From: Clavulina sp. PMI_390
Taxonomy: Eukaryota > Basidiomycota > Agaricomycetes > Cantharellales > Hydnaceae
DNA: 64,000 bases
Direction of reading: 5' to 3'
Assembly (NCBI GenBank): GCA_015039315.1
Contig: WIDE01000070.1
Location: 8,387-72,386, forward strand
Shown here: positions 33,634-47,030 of the stretch, piece after piece
How the letters are laid out: every line of letters starts with the position of its first letter
Numbering within the stretch: position 1 is the stretch's first letter
Translations under genes and position numbers: made by a program
Notes under the pieces: generated by a model
Database searches by the model: none
Seen by the model: only the letters and a program-made list of their open reading frames with translations
Told to the model about the DNA's origin: nothing

Positions 33634-36600
33634 GGCTGCTAGGGGGAGAATGAAAGTATGGTGACCGTGACCCGGCTGTCGTATCTTGCATATGGGACAC
33701 TCATGAAGGAGCGGGAGAGTGTCTTCTTAGACCTGGCCCGACAGCCTAATCGTTGGCATAAAGACAGATATTGCAGGTCCTTAGGAATGGTAAGCGGCAA
33801 GATAACTCGGCTCGCACGAAAAATTTGACGCCACTCAGGCACTAGCAAAAAACAATGATCGAGACCAGCAGTCCCAAGAAACATTGAGGGTGAGCCCAAG
33901 AGAACGATAATATCTCTTGAAATATCTCCCTCGTTTTGCTCTCTTCACAGCCAGACCTTACTGTGGGTGCCATGGGGCCATCGAGAGCGAAGTGGATGCA
34001 ATGGTCGTTGAATCTTTCTCGGGACCGATACAAACTCCCACGAAGCGGCTCGGCGGGATGGATGGTTAATAGCCACCCCTAGATCCACTCTTTCTTCCCT
34101 CCTCTTCCAGGTTACAGCATGGGGCGAAGTAAATTTTCATAAAAATTGGAGTGCCGGCTTCCCATGGGGAGATCCCGAAGGAGACTGGCTTCCGCGGCTG
34201 GCGTAACATCGCGGCCAAGTAATGAGGGAAACTGGCTCGACTGATCGTGATATCTTATTGAATTCACAGTGGTAATTGCATGACAGGGTGACAACAAGCG
34301 CGACAGGCTGCACCGCGAATCATTGGATGCATGGCGGAAGCATGGCATCGGGGGTTGCCAAGCTTCTACGCGTGGCCGATCTTAACTCTGGCACATGCAT
34401 TCTAATTACGGGATTCGGACATTCCAAGGCTCGACAGAGTTGACCGCCAGCTGAAGTTCTGGTAGTGCATGGGGCGGAAGGTTCGTAGTATGCAAGCCCT
34501 CAATGATGATCGAGGCCTCCGCGAAGCTTTCACCGAGCCCTAACAATACCAGTGACCATGGCCATTCTTTTACGTCTGTCTATAGAGACCGCGGCAAGGG
34601 GGGAGCTGCGTAATTCGGGCCATGAGCTGTTAAGGTTTCTTGGGAATCCATCCGTCCCGTGTGATAGCATGTGCACCGATCGACGAGCGGAACAAACCTG
34701 AGGTGTATTGCAATGACTTCGTATAACAATAACTAATGGTCCCGCGAAGTACAGAACGGCGCTATACGTTACATGTGCGGGTAATAACAATGATTGGGTA
34801 TAAGATATAAATACTTTTCCCATATTCAAGGGGATATCCGGTCGGTCGAGTTTATTTCGGTTTCGGGGATCGAGGATCGGTAGCGAGGGTGGACTCTGGC
34901 CAGGGGCAGCCGAGGCTCGTTCGGATGTCGGAGATTTGCCCCTTTCGGTTTTCCGACGGTTTTAAGTCAGCTGGTCGTTGTTCAAGCGCTCCCTTCCCAT
35001 TACAATGTAGCACAACCCAATGGAAAAGCGATTTCTCTAGCAGATCGTCCAGTATGCATTTCTCGTCATGGGATGTGAGTTGCGAGGGCCTTTAGACAGG
35101 CTCCTAGAGGCAGGATCAGCAGAACGGGCCAATCTGCTTCAATTCTTGCTTCTGGAGGATAGAGACAATATTCAGGGTTCTTAATGTCAGAGGTATGATC
35201 AGCTTTACGTTAGGCGATATAAATGCTCCTGGAAAACGCCTCTAGGAATATTGGTTCATGCACAGCATCGACACAATGACAGCATCGACGCTTGAATAGG
35301 AGGTGACGAATAGATCTTCTCGATAGATTGACCTCGTTGAGTTTTTTTTTTTCAGTTTGAGTGACGCTTTCCGATCACCTTTTGAGTTTCAGCCGAGCCG
35401 CAGCCTGAACAGACTGCGAAGAACTTCGATTCATAACCAAGATCGAACAAAAGGCTGCTCTACAAGTTGTGTGCCTAGCGGTGATGGGGAGGCCCGAACA
35501 ACCGCCGTTTGGTCCCCCTGGTTGGACTTTCCTTTTTGGGCCAACTCTCCAGTATGTGGATGAAACTCGAATGGATTTTCAGTCTCGGTACAGTCTTGGC
35601 GATGACGAGAGAAAACGTGAACCGTCCCTGACATTTTAATGATGTCTATGGACTCCCGACTTGCGTAGATTTCGTTCGATGAAGCAGCAGTAGATGTGAG
35701 TCATCTCGATCGCAATGCTCCCCCTTTGTGTCCATCATTTCCCGTGTGTTGGGCATACTCCGATGATGGTACGGATTAGAGGATGGTATAAACGGGACAG
35801 CATTATAGAGCAAAAGGAGAGCGGGTTCCTTCCAAGTCTCCGCCTCCCGCACAGGGTTTGAATCGATAATACCGCAGGAAATCCTTCTCGCGCTTCGGCC
35901 GAACCTTATTCAGAATTTATAAAGAAGAGTCACATGTGAATCCAAAGCTTACGAGAAGTTTATCCCTCGGTCTTGCTGCGCACGAGCTCGAACGCAACCT
36001 ATGAAGTCGGCACCATATGTTAATGGAGACGGCCGATGGCACGGGTGTGGCTTGGGCTCAGGCCTCGATCGAGAGGCTTGAATAAAACAGAGCGTAATTA
36101 ACGGCTTGAGGCACGAGGCACCCGCAGATTTGTCTGCCAGAGAGCTGGGAATGCACTGTGCGAGATTTCGCGAAGATTTCAGGAAGACATAATCCGAGAA
36201 TATATCGTTGTTTGACTCTTGGTAAGCAGTGCAGCATGCGGAGGCCGTCAGGAACATAGATTGCAACCGTCGCGGCGCGGGTGACTTCGAGAACCACGCA
36301 AATTTGCACATAGAGAGCTAGCAAGGCGCGGAAGAGCTATATTATACTGTATTATATTATATTATTTCATTCCATCGTTTGGTTCATGGCGTCCCTGGAT
36401 GACGTGCGATAAAGAGCAGACTAATGAGGAAGATTGGGAAGCTGGGTTTTGTGTTTGCCGGAGCCGTGTGATAGGCTTCGGCGTCGTTGTGATGCGATGA
36501 TGAGCTGCCTAGCAATGTCGGTGATTTTCCATCATCAGATATAGACGTCCCGGACTGATGAGGTCAGATATGCGATAGACAGTTTCAAGGGGCGGCCAAA

Positions 36601-37136
36601 GGCGTGTCTGCCACCAAACATGTCATCACAGCGCCTGAAGCATCTTCCGCTCGGCCACAATGTGTTCAAAGGGCCGCTTGAGGCTGAATAACGAAGTCGG
36701 CCGGGGCGGGCATCGGGGACAGTTTGGAGGGATCAACTCCTATCTTTTGAGTGACTTTTACTGGTTTGTGACGGCAGCAACTTTCTTGTGCTGGCCTTAC
36801 ACTTCAGCCGTCCGCAGTTCCCTTTTCCCGGCTTTGTCGATTATACTAGACTAGCGGTCTCGGAAGGCTTTTATTTGGGGAGGCTAGTTCTAAACTCGTC
36901 ATCAGCTTTACCGAAGCAGACAACATATTGCGCCGCCAATCTTCCCCCGCGAGGTCGTAATCACGAGCGTAAATCCGACTGAATAGTGAGTTCGATCAGC
37001 CTCGTCTCCTCTATCCCGTCAGTGGCGGGAAATATGAAAATCCTGCAATTCATCTGAGGTACGATCCAATGATCGGCTTACGAGTGACAGCCACTGGCAC
37101 ATAGGCTGGAAGATGTGGCCACTATGACTGCCCCAG
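33634..37136. other. 3.5-kb divergent intergenic region between 7TM copies A and B
   Basis: No gene recognised on either strand. It contains a 13-T run (near 35341) and an AT-rich simple repeat (36341-36367). Open frames are short and without family resemblance. Confidence 0.5.
36341..36367. repeat. AT-rich simple repeat
   Basis: Imperfect repetition of ATTAT units, bracketed by non-repetitive sequence. Confidence 0.6.
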
Positions 37137-37200
37137 TATATATCTAAGGCAAAAATCCTTGAGAGGACGCTCCATAATTCTCGAAACCCCCACTTGTGAC
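37137..37200 (+). promoter_or_regulatory. Shared promoter block, 7TM copy B
   Basis: TATATAT (37137-37143), GAGGACGC (37163-37170) and TGTGAC (37195-37200), about 142 bases from TATA to the ATG at 37282. Spacing matches copies A and C within a few bases. Confidence 0.55.
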
Positions 37201-37281
37201 TGTATCCTCCGCGCTCTTGCGCTCCTCTTCATCAAGGGACCGACTCAGGCTTCCTCACACACTCCCTTGGACTCCACCAGA

Positions 37282-39321
37282 ATGGACATGAATGAGAGCA
37301 TGGTTTTCCCGAACGTCGGGATGCAGACCCTCAGCGCTGTCATCCACTTCGTAGCGACAGCAGTCCTGGCTGCCTGTCTGGCACGTCGCGTTGCATTCGA
37401 AGATCTCAACACCCTTCGAGGATGGAAACATTTGACGGTGGCTCGCCTCTCCCTAATCCTCATTTTTGCCATTTCTCTTGCCTTCATCATGGTCACTGGG
37501 ACTCTCATCCATGGTGTTGGCCTCGAGTATACTCTCACATCTTGCTCCCTCGGCATTTGGAGCTGCATCTTGCTCTACACCTCGACCAAGCTGCTAATCT
37601 ACATTTTCCTTTCGGAGCGAGTTTGGCTTGTGTGGTCCAATGTGTCTGCAACGAAAGCGGCCCTTAATGCACTTCAAACCCAAAAACGCCAATCCCAGGC
37701 CCCTAACAGGTCAATACCACCTTCTGAATGGCGCGCTGACGTCGCCAAGCGGCTCAGGAACCCTGTATACGTCGTGTGCCTGGTCAGCTTGGTGGGCTAT
37801 GTGGCTGTGATCATCCTGCTCCTTGTGTCCCGTATCGCTGGCTTCCGCAAGCAAGACGGGAGCTGCGTGATTGGATTGGCGCCGACAGGAAGTATCCCGC
37901 TGCTGAGCTATGATGCGTAAGTCCAATCACCCGAAGAGGACTCAACTTTCTAATCAGCTAATATTGCTCCATCCATATATAGTTATATCACGTATGTCGT
38001 GCTTCACCCCATCTAAGGGGTCTCTATCCGTATTTGAATTCGAAAGCTGACTCGATGGGTTTACTGTACAGTGTCCTCTTGACGGCCCTCTTCGTATGGC
38101 CGCTTCGGACTAAGCAGGGGATGAGCAATGGTCTCCGTCGTCTCACTACCCGAACATTAATGTAAGTGCACATCATCAAGAGCCTGCTCCCCTTAGCGGT
38201 GAACTAACTTGCACCACCAAACACAAGCGCTTCATTTGCGGCCTTGGCCACTTCAGCGGTCAATATCTCTATTCTCGCCGCGATGAAAGGCCACCAGCTC
38301 GGCTGGGTCTGTTTGGCCAGCTGTGGGACGGATGTAAGCCCTCAATCTCTCCATATCCGAATGATCAGCTCATCCCGCCTTTTACCTCCAGGTCATGCTC
38401 AATGCTCTAGTTCTTGATTTCGTTACGCAGAGCCGATTGAAGAGGATTGCTAATGGCCGAGCTGATCGTCTGCGGCCCGCAGGACCAAACGTCACCGACA
38501 GTAGCTTCCCTACGAGTGGCCACATCGCAAGTGGCAAAGTGCATTTCACTGCCGCTCCACCCCCTCGCGCCCCTCGTGCCTCCCATCTCACCGTTGGGGC
38601 TCATTATGTGCGCCCACAATCTGTTGAACTACGATCACAAACGGATGAGACGGATATCAAATCGCCGAGCATCTACAGCGAGGCACCACCCACTCCACGA
38701 TATCCTCCTCTTCCTAAATCGCCAGAACCAAACCATGAGGTCGAGGATGACGATGATGAACTGGACGTCGAGATCGACGGAGACACCCTCGCTCGAAACC
38801 ACGGTCTCGATCTCGAGCGCAATGGTAGTTCTCACCGCTCCGCCTCCTCTCGCCGTCCTGTCGCTGCTGAGGCAGAATCTGAAGCTTATGAACTCACTGA
38901 ACGGCCCCCCACTCGCCTTCAGAAGTACCAACGCCACTCTTCCCTCGCCTACTACAATGATGAAACCGAGGAGTATGACCTCGGCTTCGACCACATGCGC
39001 TACACCCCTGAACCCCCGAGCCCTTGGGACCCGACGGCGAGTTTCGCTCAGGGATCTTCCTCCCAAACTGTGACCTGGGCTCCCAGCGTCGGCGCGTCCG
39101 GCTATGATGACCTTGCTCTCTCAAGGACCGTCTCCAATCCCTCATTAGCCCCTTCGCCCCCTCCATCTGCTCTGCTTTCCGTGCGGGGTGCCCTAAAGGG
39201 ATTTGCAGCACTGCAAAGCGCTGGGAGCAGCAGCAAGAGCGCTCCGATGTCCTTCCCTCGTCCCATGAATACGGTCGTTGTTGTTACCTCAGCTTCGGAG
39301 ACGAGGGTTGATACCGAGTAG
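37282..39321 (+). CDS. Seven-transmembrane protein with long cytoplasmic tail, copy B
   Basis: Exons 37282-37916, 37983-37991 (9 nt), 38072-38161, 38228-38333 and 38392-39321 encode 589 residues. Exons 3 and 4 are 90 and 106 nt, as in copies A and C. The first exon holds four membrane segments with ARRVAFEDLNTLRGW, YIFLSERVWLVWSN and GSCVIGL. The tail carries PPPRAPRAS, PSPWDPTASFAQG and the terminal VVVVTSASETRVDTE. Acidic and Ser-rich stretches separate these blocks. No signal peptide apart from the first membrane helix. GPCR-like topology is inferred from hydrophobicity only; ligand and partners unknown. Confidence 0.82.
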
Positions 39322-39846
39322 CAGTCACAATCCGGTCCCCTTGGAGCGAACTCACATCATCACATCATCAAACGCCATTCTGTAACCTATTTTTATTCAA
39401 GATTTTGATGTTGTTGTTCTTTTCACCGTTGCTTGATTCCTGAATCCTACACCCTCTTTTAATGCCCTTCACTTTCTTGTTGTTTGCTTCTCTTGGATTC
39501 TGGTTCACTGCCTCGGCCTTCCTTTACTCTACATTGTGTACATTTATAGTTCAACGAGTGCTATGTCAATGCATGTCGGATACGTCTATCAATGCAGTAC
39601 TTACCTCCGCAACCGCGGTACCGATCTGACTTTCGCAGTAGGCAATGTGGTCTTGCAAATGGTGTAACCATCCCTCCAATCATAACGCTCCACACAAAAC
39701 GGATTCCACTGGTCGATATCCTCACGTAGCCGCACACCAATAGGTTCAGAGGGACTATAAGGCTGCCTAGGATCTCAAACTTGCATTACGGCTATATTAA
39801 TCAAGACAAAGAGTCTTAAATGTGTAATAAATCTAGGCAGCGTTTG
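39322..39846. other. Convergent spacer between 7TM copy B and the acidic nuclear-type gene
   Basis: About 525 T-rich bases, probably 3' UTRs. No gene recognised. Confidence 0.5.
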
Positions 39847-42800
39847 TCACCAAGTTGCTCCTGTTGTCTCCCACTCCAAATCCCTCAATCCATCGAGGGC
39901 ATGCCGTCGGGTCATGTTTCGGTTATATAGCACAAGGACCAGCATGAGAGTTTCCCTCTCGTCCACCCACTGATCCCACCACTCAGGTCGCACATGACTC
40001 CACTGCCTGCGCCCAAAAGCGGGCTTATCAGGATCAAATACAAGTGTAGGATCAGAGTCCGACCGTGGCCGAGAAGCCGGTACTGGGGGCGGGTACTCGG
40101 CCTTCGTCCTTGTCGGGGTACGGAGGAGTTGGGCGCGAGCGGAGGCATGAGACGGCGTGGAACTGAAAGTAGTATCTGGGAGCGAGACGGAAGTGGTGGT
40201 GAGGAGGAGACCACGACAGATGTTGCCGCTCTGCTCTTGGGAATGAGCAGCGTAGTCAGCCGGGAGGGTGCACATGAGGAACTGAGCCAGCGAGATTGAA
40301 GTGCGGGATCAGCATGGAAAGATTAAGAGCGTGTCATCAGCGGAACGAGAGCGTCAACGAGGATTTAACCACTTACCGCCCCTCTTGCTGCGAGGTTTCG
40401 AACCAAAGTGCTGAGATTCTTTTGATCCGCTTCCTTCTCTTTCTGCTTCTCGTCCCTTTCAGCACTGCTGTTCGCGCTGTCGCCCACCTCTTCGCGTTTC
40501 ACTCCGCAATCTTCCTCCCACCCTATCCTCTCTTCGACATCCGAAACCTTCAACGTGCACCAGCACTCTTCCGTCGAAAGATCCACTGAACCCATCTGGT
40601 CATGAGCATCATATCGCCATACCACTCGTTCCTCGAGGAGGATCAGATCCGAGTATAGCACTGGGAGAAATGGCGGGAGGTCTGCTGCTGAGACGGGGGC
40701 GCGCCACGCTCGTGCAGAAAGCACCTGATTCTGGATCCCCGCCCTACCCTCGTCGCCATCACGCCGTTTACCGTCAGGAAACTCCCAAGGGTACCAGCGT
40801 TTTTGGGGCCGCTTGCCCGAGCGCATCCAACGCATCAAGGCACGCTCTGTCTTGTCCTCGGCGGTCTCGAGCAGGTTCCTAGCGCGGTAGCCGCCTACGA
40901 CGAGACCTTCATTGCCCACCGATCCACGAGCAAGGAGACTTGCCATCCCGCGCTGTTCAAGTTCGTCTTCGGTACAATGCAGGTGCTTTCGGGGCTTCCG
41001 ATTGTGCGAGTCTGGGTGACGCATTGACAGGAATAGGTTCTCGATGTGTTCTGGAACGGGTTTGTGGGACGTGTTGACTGTGACGCGGATGGTGGTGAAC
41101 GTTGATGTTTCGAGAGCAGATTGAAGTGCAGCAGCGCGGAGCGCGGGATCTGGCCCGGAATACGAAGAATTCGAAGTACTGGCTGTGTCTTTGACGGGGG
41201 GAAAGATGAATGATCGCACGCTGGAAGCATATTTCGGGAGGCCATCAGCTGCGAACATCTGGGATGGAATTCGTAACTCCATGCGGAGAGGAGGGGCATT
41301 TCGATAGCTATGAGGCGATATTAGTTGGATGGTATGCAAGGATATGAATGATGAATACGAACCCGGTCGTCTGAATTCGCTCCCTTTCCTCTCTGTGTAA
41401 CACCAAGGTATGTAGCAAACAATCGGTGTGTCAGAAGAATCAAGCATGAATCCAAGTTCAAGAGACGTATCATGAACATACCTTTCCTCTTTCTCCTCCT
41501 TTTCTCTCTCCGCCCTAATTGCATCGCTCCGCTGCTGCCTGTAATCTTCTGCGTACTGCCTCTCCTGCCTCTCGCGTTCCTCCCTCGCTTCACGGTCCCA
41601 CTCGTTCTCCAGATCTGGTGCAGCTTCAGGCTCAGGCTCAGCTTCTCGTTCCGGCTCGGATTCCTCAAAGTCCTCAAGGTCATCAGGTTCGTTCGGATCA
41701 GGTAAGTGGAGGTCGACTGGAGAGGGCGAGCGAGGTGCGCGCGGTTTGGGCGCTGTCTTTGCGGGTGGTGCTGACGGAGGTGGAAGGTCGAAATCCATAG
41801 GCATGCCCCCGAAACCTATTCCCCCAAGGTCGCCTCCGCCATTCATTGCATGACCAAAAGCTGTTGCAGGAAGAGCGGGTGCCCCAGTGGTGTACTCCCC
41901 GCGAAAGCGTGCACCCGCCTCAGGAGCATCCAGGTCCTTGATCCCACCTGTGCTCTTGTCAAAGACGAGCAACCGACTGTGATTGACAGTGGGGAACAAG
42001 ACGCCTCCTTTTGGCCTCGAGTCGACCCCAGGGTCATAATCAACATTACTAGGCCTTCGATTTCGATCATCGTCATTGTCATCATCACTATCATGACGAG
42101 CGCGACTCGCAAAAGCTGATAATCCTTCGTCGTCGCCGTCATCTCCAGGTTGATCGCCCCACCCACGCGGCATAAGGACTGGATCGTCCTCTCGCGCACG
42201 CGCACTAGGAGCATACCGTCGCACATACCACGTCGTATACGTCGTGATCGCCCCGCCTCGGCGAGCCCTCTTCCCTTTCTTGCTGGATCGGGAGCCTTTT
42301 CCAGCGGCGTCTGGAAAGTCTTCGTCCTCATTACTGGAAGCGCGCGGAGAGAGCGAGAGAGAACGTCGTTGTTTCTTCTTGGGTGGGCGGCGCCGTTCAG
42401 AGAGAGTTGTAGCTGTTGAGCGGCGAGCTTTGTGCGTGGCTGATTTCGAAGTGGAATCAGAGCGCGATCGAGAGGTGTTGAAGAGATAGTTCTTTGTCTT
42501 GCTCTTTCCCTGCTGAGCAGAGGTTGGGTGAGTGGGGGCATCATAGAGATCATCTTCCAACTCGTCATTCTCATCCGAGTCGACGACGAGCTGCTCATCC
42601 TCTTCTAGTTCGTCGAATTCTTCATCATCATCCACTTCATCATCCTTTGGATCAAACGGCGCATCATTAGGGCCATTATTGCGGTCCTCTTGGCGAGACG
42701 AGTTTGAGCGGGGGTGTAGGCAAGAGCGAGGGTGAGAGTTCCCAGAGCCAGAACGTCGCTGATGCCTGAACATGTCATAGACATCCTCATCATCGTCTCC

Positions 42801-44630
42801 GAGCTCATCGACGTCCATCTCCCCAACGCCACCATCATCGAAGTCAACCTCCATCTCATCTTCATCTTCTTCGTCCTGGTGGCTCGTGAATCGGACTGTA
42901 CCGCGTGGGCGCGGCCGTATGCCGGAGCCTATACCAGATCGTATTGAAGAGCGAGGGCGAGAGCGGGATCCAGAGGCACGAGTACCACCACCACCACTGT
43001 AGACACGAGCACCAGTTGAACCAGAAGGACCAGAACCAGAGCTAGGCCGAGCACGCGATACTGTATTTTCTTGCTCTTCTTCTTCTGCGGATGACGCGTG
43101 CGATGATAGTTCTGACGAGAGATACCCATCCTGCCCCGGTGGTTTATCGCCTTCGCGCCACTTTCCCTTGGCCAGAGCAGAGTAAGGCGGAGTCGAGGAC
43201 GAACGAGAGGAATTAGAGTCATCAGGAGCAGGACGACGGGCGGGGATAGTACTTGTACTTGTGATTCCGGTGTTAGTGGTCGTAGGAATTATGAAATGAT
43301 CTCGCGTGAGCTCGTGCATCCGCCGAAGGAGGACGCGCTCCGGGATACGATTCGAATACAAGTGTTGGTCTTCATCTTTATCCTTATCAGAAGGCTGACC
43401 CAGAGAAAGAGGCTGATTGTTATCATCTGGATGCCGAATGCGACGCATTGTTCGCCTACGCAAGCGCTCCATTCTCCGATCGACTGCCGCACGCGAGTCA
43501 TCATCATCGCCGCCTGCGACATCATCCCAGATCTCGATCATGCTGTCGTCCACATCGGCATGGGCTAGTGGATGAATTAGAAGAAGAGAAGTAAAATGAG
43601 TTTCTATCCGAGGGATGAACTCACTTTGCTGCTGCTGCAGTTGAAGGTCTGACTCTAGCTCCGATTCAGAGGACGATGATGATGATGATGATGAGGATGA
43701 GGAAGATGAAACGTTCAAGGGGATGAACTCTGATGAGGGTATCGACTCCGCCTGGTTCCTCTGGTCGATAGAGTGCGATCTTGATTGACTCTGGGGCTGG
43801 GACTGGGATGCTGGTCCACGGTTTGCTCCTGGTGGATTAGAAGACCCAGGGCGTTTTCCATCATCCTTCTCTCTTTGCTCATCTTCCTCCAAGTCGGACT
43901 CGGACGGAGAGACAGAGGCAGACATGGAACCAGCATCAGAGTCATCGTCGAGAGCAATGAAAGCAGTCCCTTTAGCGAACGGGTCATCCTTGTCGCCTCT
44001 TTGCGAGCGGGGTGGAGCGGGATGTGTGGTACCGCCACGTTTGGACTGAGCATCTGGACGCGCGTCTATACCTGCGGTTCGTCGCTTCTTTGTGTTGCGT
44101 TTGGGGTTGCGATCGCCATTGTGGCGCGACGATTTATCGCTCTGTGAGGTGAGGTATGCGGAATAGTTGGTTTCTCCAAAAGTCGACAAAGCGTGAGCTG
44201 GCTCATGTTGTTGAGGAGGGAGTGTGGTGGGGGCGTTTTCGCCAAGTCTGATAAAAGCTTGATGGGCTGCACTTTGGGATGAGGCACGACGCTGGGTCTT
44301 GCCGTCCTTGCCAAGACCAGTAGTAGTAGACTTGCTTTTGTTCATTATAGATTGGGCAAATCCACCAGGAGGAGAGGGAGGTGTGGGGTCGCCTCGTGGG
44401 TGACGCGAGGCGGGGGCTTTCGTAGACTTCCTCGAGGCTCGAAGATCATCAGCACTATTACTATGCCTGTCAAAATTGACATGCGGCTGCTTCACGACCT
44501 CGATGGAAGTCTGATTGTCGTTAGGGGGACGCTGGGACGACTGGGATGAGGAAGGATTGTCATGTTGTTCACGATAGGCGCGACGCTCGTCCTTTGTCGG
44601 TTTGCTTAACCGGGGAGGATCCCGGGTCAT
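39847..44630 (-). CDS. Large acidic, low-complexity protein, probably nuclear, unknown function
   Basis: Start ATG at 44630. The last intron (40282-40376) joins the long upstream part to a final exon at 39847-40281. Three further introns read through without a stop but have good splice sites: 43565-43624 and two near 41350-41480. Once spliced, the protein is about 1500 residues. The first ~850 residues are Ser/Arg/Asp/Glu-rich with a poly-Ser run from (GAT)n-type codons near 43680, acidic patches and basic nuclear-localisation-like clusters (RRPPKKKQRR). A charged helical stretch precedes a better-ordered C-terminal third containing RIPSQMFAADGLPKY, EERVVWRYDAHDQMGSVDL and RPEWWDQWVDERETLM. 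I do not recognise the domain. Composition suggests a chromatin- or transcription-associated role, which is inference. Confidence 0.65.
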
Positions 44631-45430
44631 GATAATACCGATACCGAAGTCCTTATGTTATTCACGAAACGAATCAAAAGAAGAACGCGCTTCAATTTGG
44701 TGGCGGGGACGATGAAACGCGACGACTGGACGACGCGATATTCATTCCATATGGCACGCCTCCTGAAAACTCTTCCCAAAATTGAAGAGACGCCCGAAAA
44801 TGAAAGGCAGCAGCCGAGAGGTCTAGATCTATGCAACGTAAAAAGTGAGAAGGAGGAACAAAAAAAAAGGCTGCGAATTGGGGGTGGCAGGCACAAGATG
44901 CGGCCCACCGGCCAGGAGGCGTGTGTGTTGACAGAGACGGATCGAGGGTGGTGGGGGCCTGGGAACAAGCCACGTGATGTCTCCACTCCATTCAGTTGTG
45001 CGGAGTCCAGCCCACGCGACTGAAGCGATGACGATGATGATGGGGTGTCTCTATACAGTTTAGTACAGTCCCCGCTCGCCCTGCACCAAACAAATGAGGG
45101 GGCCTTAGACGTACATATACCTACCTAACCCGCCAAGGGAATATGCACCTCTCCCCCCTCTCTTCCACCCCCTTTTCCTCATCAACGGATACTAGGTCGC
45201 CGGTGAGCCGCTTTTTTCTTTCCTTGTGCTAGAGTGAGTCAGGTTCGGCCCCGATTGACCACGAGCGCCCCCTCATTAGCAGCCCACGTTGCCGCTTGTA
45301 TCCAATACCATTATCATCATACCATAACGAAAAATAACGCTTGGGCCAGAGAGTGCTACTGCAGTAGTACCAATACCCAGCTCAGCTACTAGTCTCTAAT
45401 CTTGCACAACATCTATCGACGACGATCACG
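44631..45430. promoter_or_regulatory. Divergent promoter region of the acidic protein and GPI-anchored protein genes
   Basis: About 800 bases between two divergent start codons. A 12-bp perfect palindrome (45356-45367, CTACTGCAGTAG) lies about 65 bases before the GPI gene ATG. Pyrimidine-rich runs around 45150-45200 may be part of its core promoter. Confidence 0.4.
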
Positions 45431-46513
45431 ATGACGTTTGCGCCCCAAAAAATCACCACTCAATTCTGGCAGCTCGCTATTCTTGGCTTGGCGCTGTCAC
45501 TCGCTCCACAAGCACTCGCACTCAACTTTACAACCCCCTGGGCCCAATGCGCAAACGTCACTGTCGCATGGACCGCTGGTGGCGTGGCGCCGTATGAGCT
45601 TTTGCTTGTCCCCGTGGGCCACCTGACCCCCGAAACACGCACGATCATCAACTACCAGAACATCACTCCCTCCACTTCTTCGTCCCCCTCAGGCGCGCTC
45701 AATAATACGAACCTCGTATACGAATTCTCATTCCCATTGACGTTCCCTGCCGGCTCGGAATTTGTCGCAGTGCTAAGCGACAGCAAATATGGCCCCGGTA
45801 GTGGTGGGACGTCGCAGATCCTTGTTGTTCTAGACTCGCAAGATACGTCCTGCTTGAACACAGAGCAAGTCAAGCCTGCGTTCTACTTTTATCTGGACAC
45901 ACCGACGCCATCGCAATGCACTCCATGGCAGATCAGCTGGCCCCAGACTATCGACGAGGTCACTTCCAATAACACCTCCCCGAGTTCGGGATCTACTGCC
46001 CTCTTTGACGGCATGTCATTATGGGCAATCGTACCGGGTGTAACGACATTCGCCGTCCCACTCCCATCCCCACCCACAGCGCTCTCATCCTCTTCCGATC
46101 CAGTCCTGGACTACACATCCTGGACAGTCGACCTCGCGCACAACACAGAACTCATGCTTGTCGCGGGGTACACCCCACAAAAGGGCATTATCAATGCGCG
46201 TGGAAAGGGCGGGAGCACAGATGTAATGATCGTAGGGAACGGGACGGATGGGTCCGCGTGTTTATCCACCGACCCCCCGAAGACGACGCTGTTCCCTACT
46301 GCTGCCGGTACGAGTACTAGTACGGGCGCAGGAGCATCTGGTACGAGTTCTTCAGGCGGTGGGTCGCCGAATGGGACGAATGGGTCGGGTGCTGCGACGA
46401 GGAGACGCACGCTCCCATTCTCTTCCCTATCACTATCGTCATCATTATCGCCGATAATCGGGATATTCATGACAGGTAGTTTAGGCGTCCTTTTACTACT
46501 TTCGTCGTTCTAG
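45431..46513 (+). CDS. Secreted Ser/Thr-rich protein, probably GPI-anchored, unknown function
   Basis: An intronless gene of 360 residues. It has an N-terminal signal peptide (hydrophobic LAILGLALSLAPQALA), then a domain with FTTPWAQCANVTVAWTAGG and PYELLLVPVG, a pattern common in fungal surface proteins of the Kre9/KNH-like type. Multiple N-glycosylation sites follow. The C-terminus has a Ser/Gly/Thr-rich spacer and a terminal hydrophobic segment (IIGIFMTGSLGVLLLLSSF), as expected for GPI attachment. It likely sits at the plasma membrane or cell wall; no enzymatic motif. Its 3' end was duplicated at 50.65 kb. The lack of introns is unusual among its neighbours. Confidence 0.8.
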   Translation: MTFAPQKITTQFWQLAILGLALSLAPQALALNFTTPWAQCANVTVAWTAGGVAPYELLLVPVGHLTPETRTIINYQNITPSTSSSPSGALNNTNLVYEFSFPLTFPAGSEFVAVLSDSKYGPGSGGTSQILVVLDSQDTSCLNTEQVKPAFYFYLDTPTPSQCTPWQISWPQTIDEVTSNNTSPSSGSTALFDGMSLWAIVPGVTTFAVPLPSPPTALSSSSDPVLDYTSWTVDLAHNTELMLVAGYTPQKGIINARGKGGSTDVMIVGNGTDGSACLSTDPPKTTLFPTAAGTSTSTGAGASGTSSSGGGSPNGTNGSGAATRRRTLPFSSLSLSSSLSPIIGIFMTGSLGVLLLLSSF

Positions 46514-47030
46514 AGTATACGGAGTAGGTTGTTAGTTCCGTGTGGATAACAGAGCCATCCCCTCCTCATGATCCCATGCATGATCGACATGAGCATCATG
46601 ACCCCCCACCCTCCCTCCCTTTCCTGTACTATCGCTTTCGATTTTGTATGCGTTCGAGGTTCGGAAGTCATATCGCTTTCGCTGTTTTCCTCCCTTTTTT
46701 CTTATGGACGCTTTCTTTTGTGTGTGATGAGGAGAGGTATCCCCGCATCACTCATTTATCCATATGGTTTTTGTTTTTGTTTTCGTATCATACCCCCCGC
46801 GCATCCCAAACTCACTTCAATGTCATTCATTCAGTCATCCAGTCACGCAGTCTGAATCACGAGCTAGAACAAGTGGATGAATAGTGAATCGATTCGTCTC
46901 AGGGTTTCTGGGAGCAGCATAGGCTTCAAAGCCCGTTATGCATGGAGTTGTGATCATACCTGAATAGGGACGAGGGAATTAGGTTTACTGTAAATAAAGC
47001 GCGATACTTTCCCGACGTTTACTCCAGGTA
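46514..47030. other. Convergent spacer after the GPI gene
   Basis: 3' UTR of the GPI gene; most of it, to about 46815, is also present in the duplicate at 50.8-51.1 kb. No gene. Confidence 0.6.

Noticed and set aside
33639..34350. Short open frames upstream of 7TM copy A
   Set aside because: No similarity to known families and none are mirrored upstream of copies B or C.
38395..39073. Alternative long frames over the copy B tail exon
   Set aside because: They are shadows of the tail exon; the chosen frame continues the membrane exons and ends with the motif shared by all three copies.
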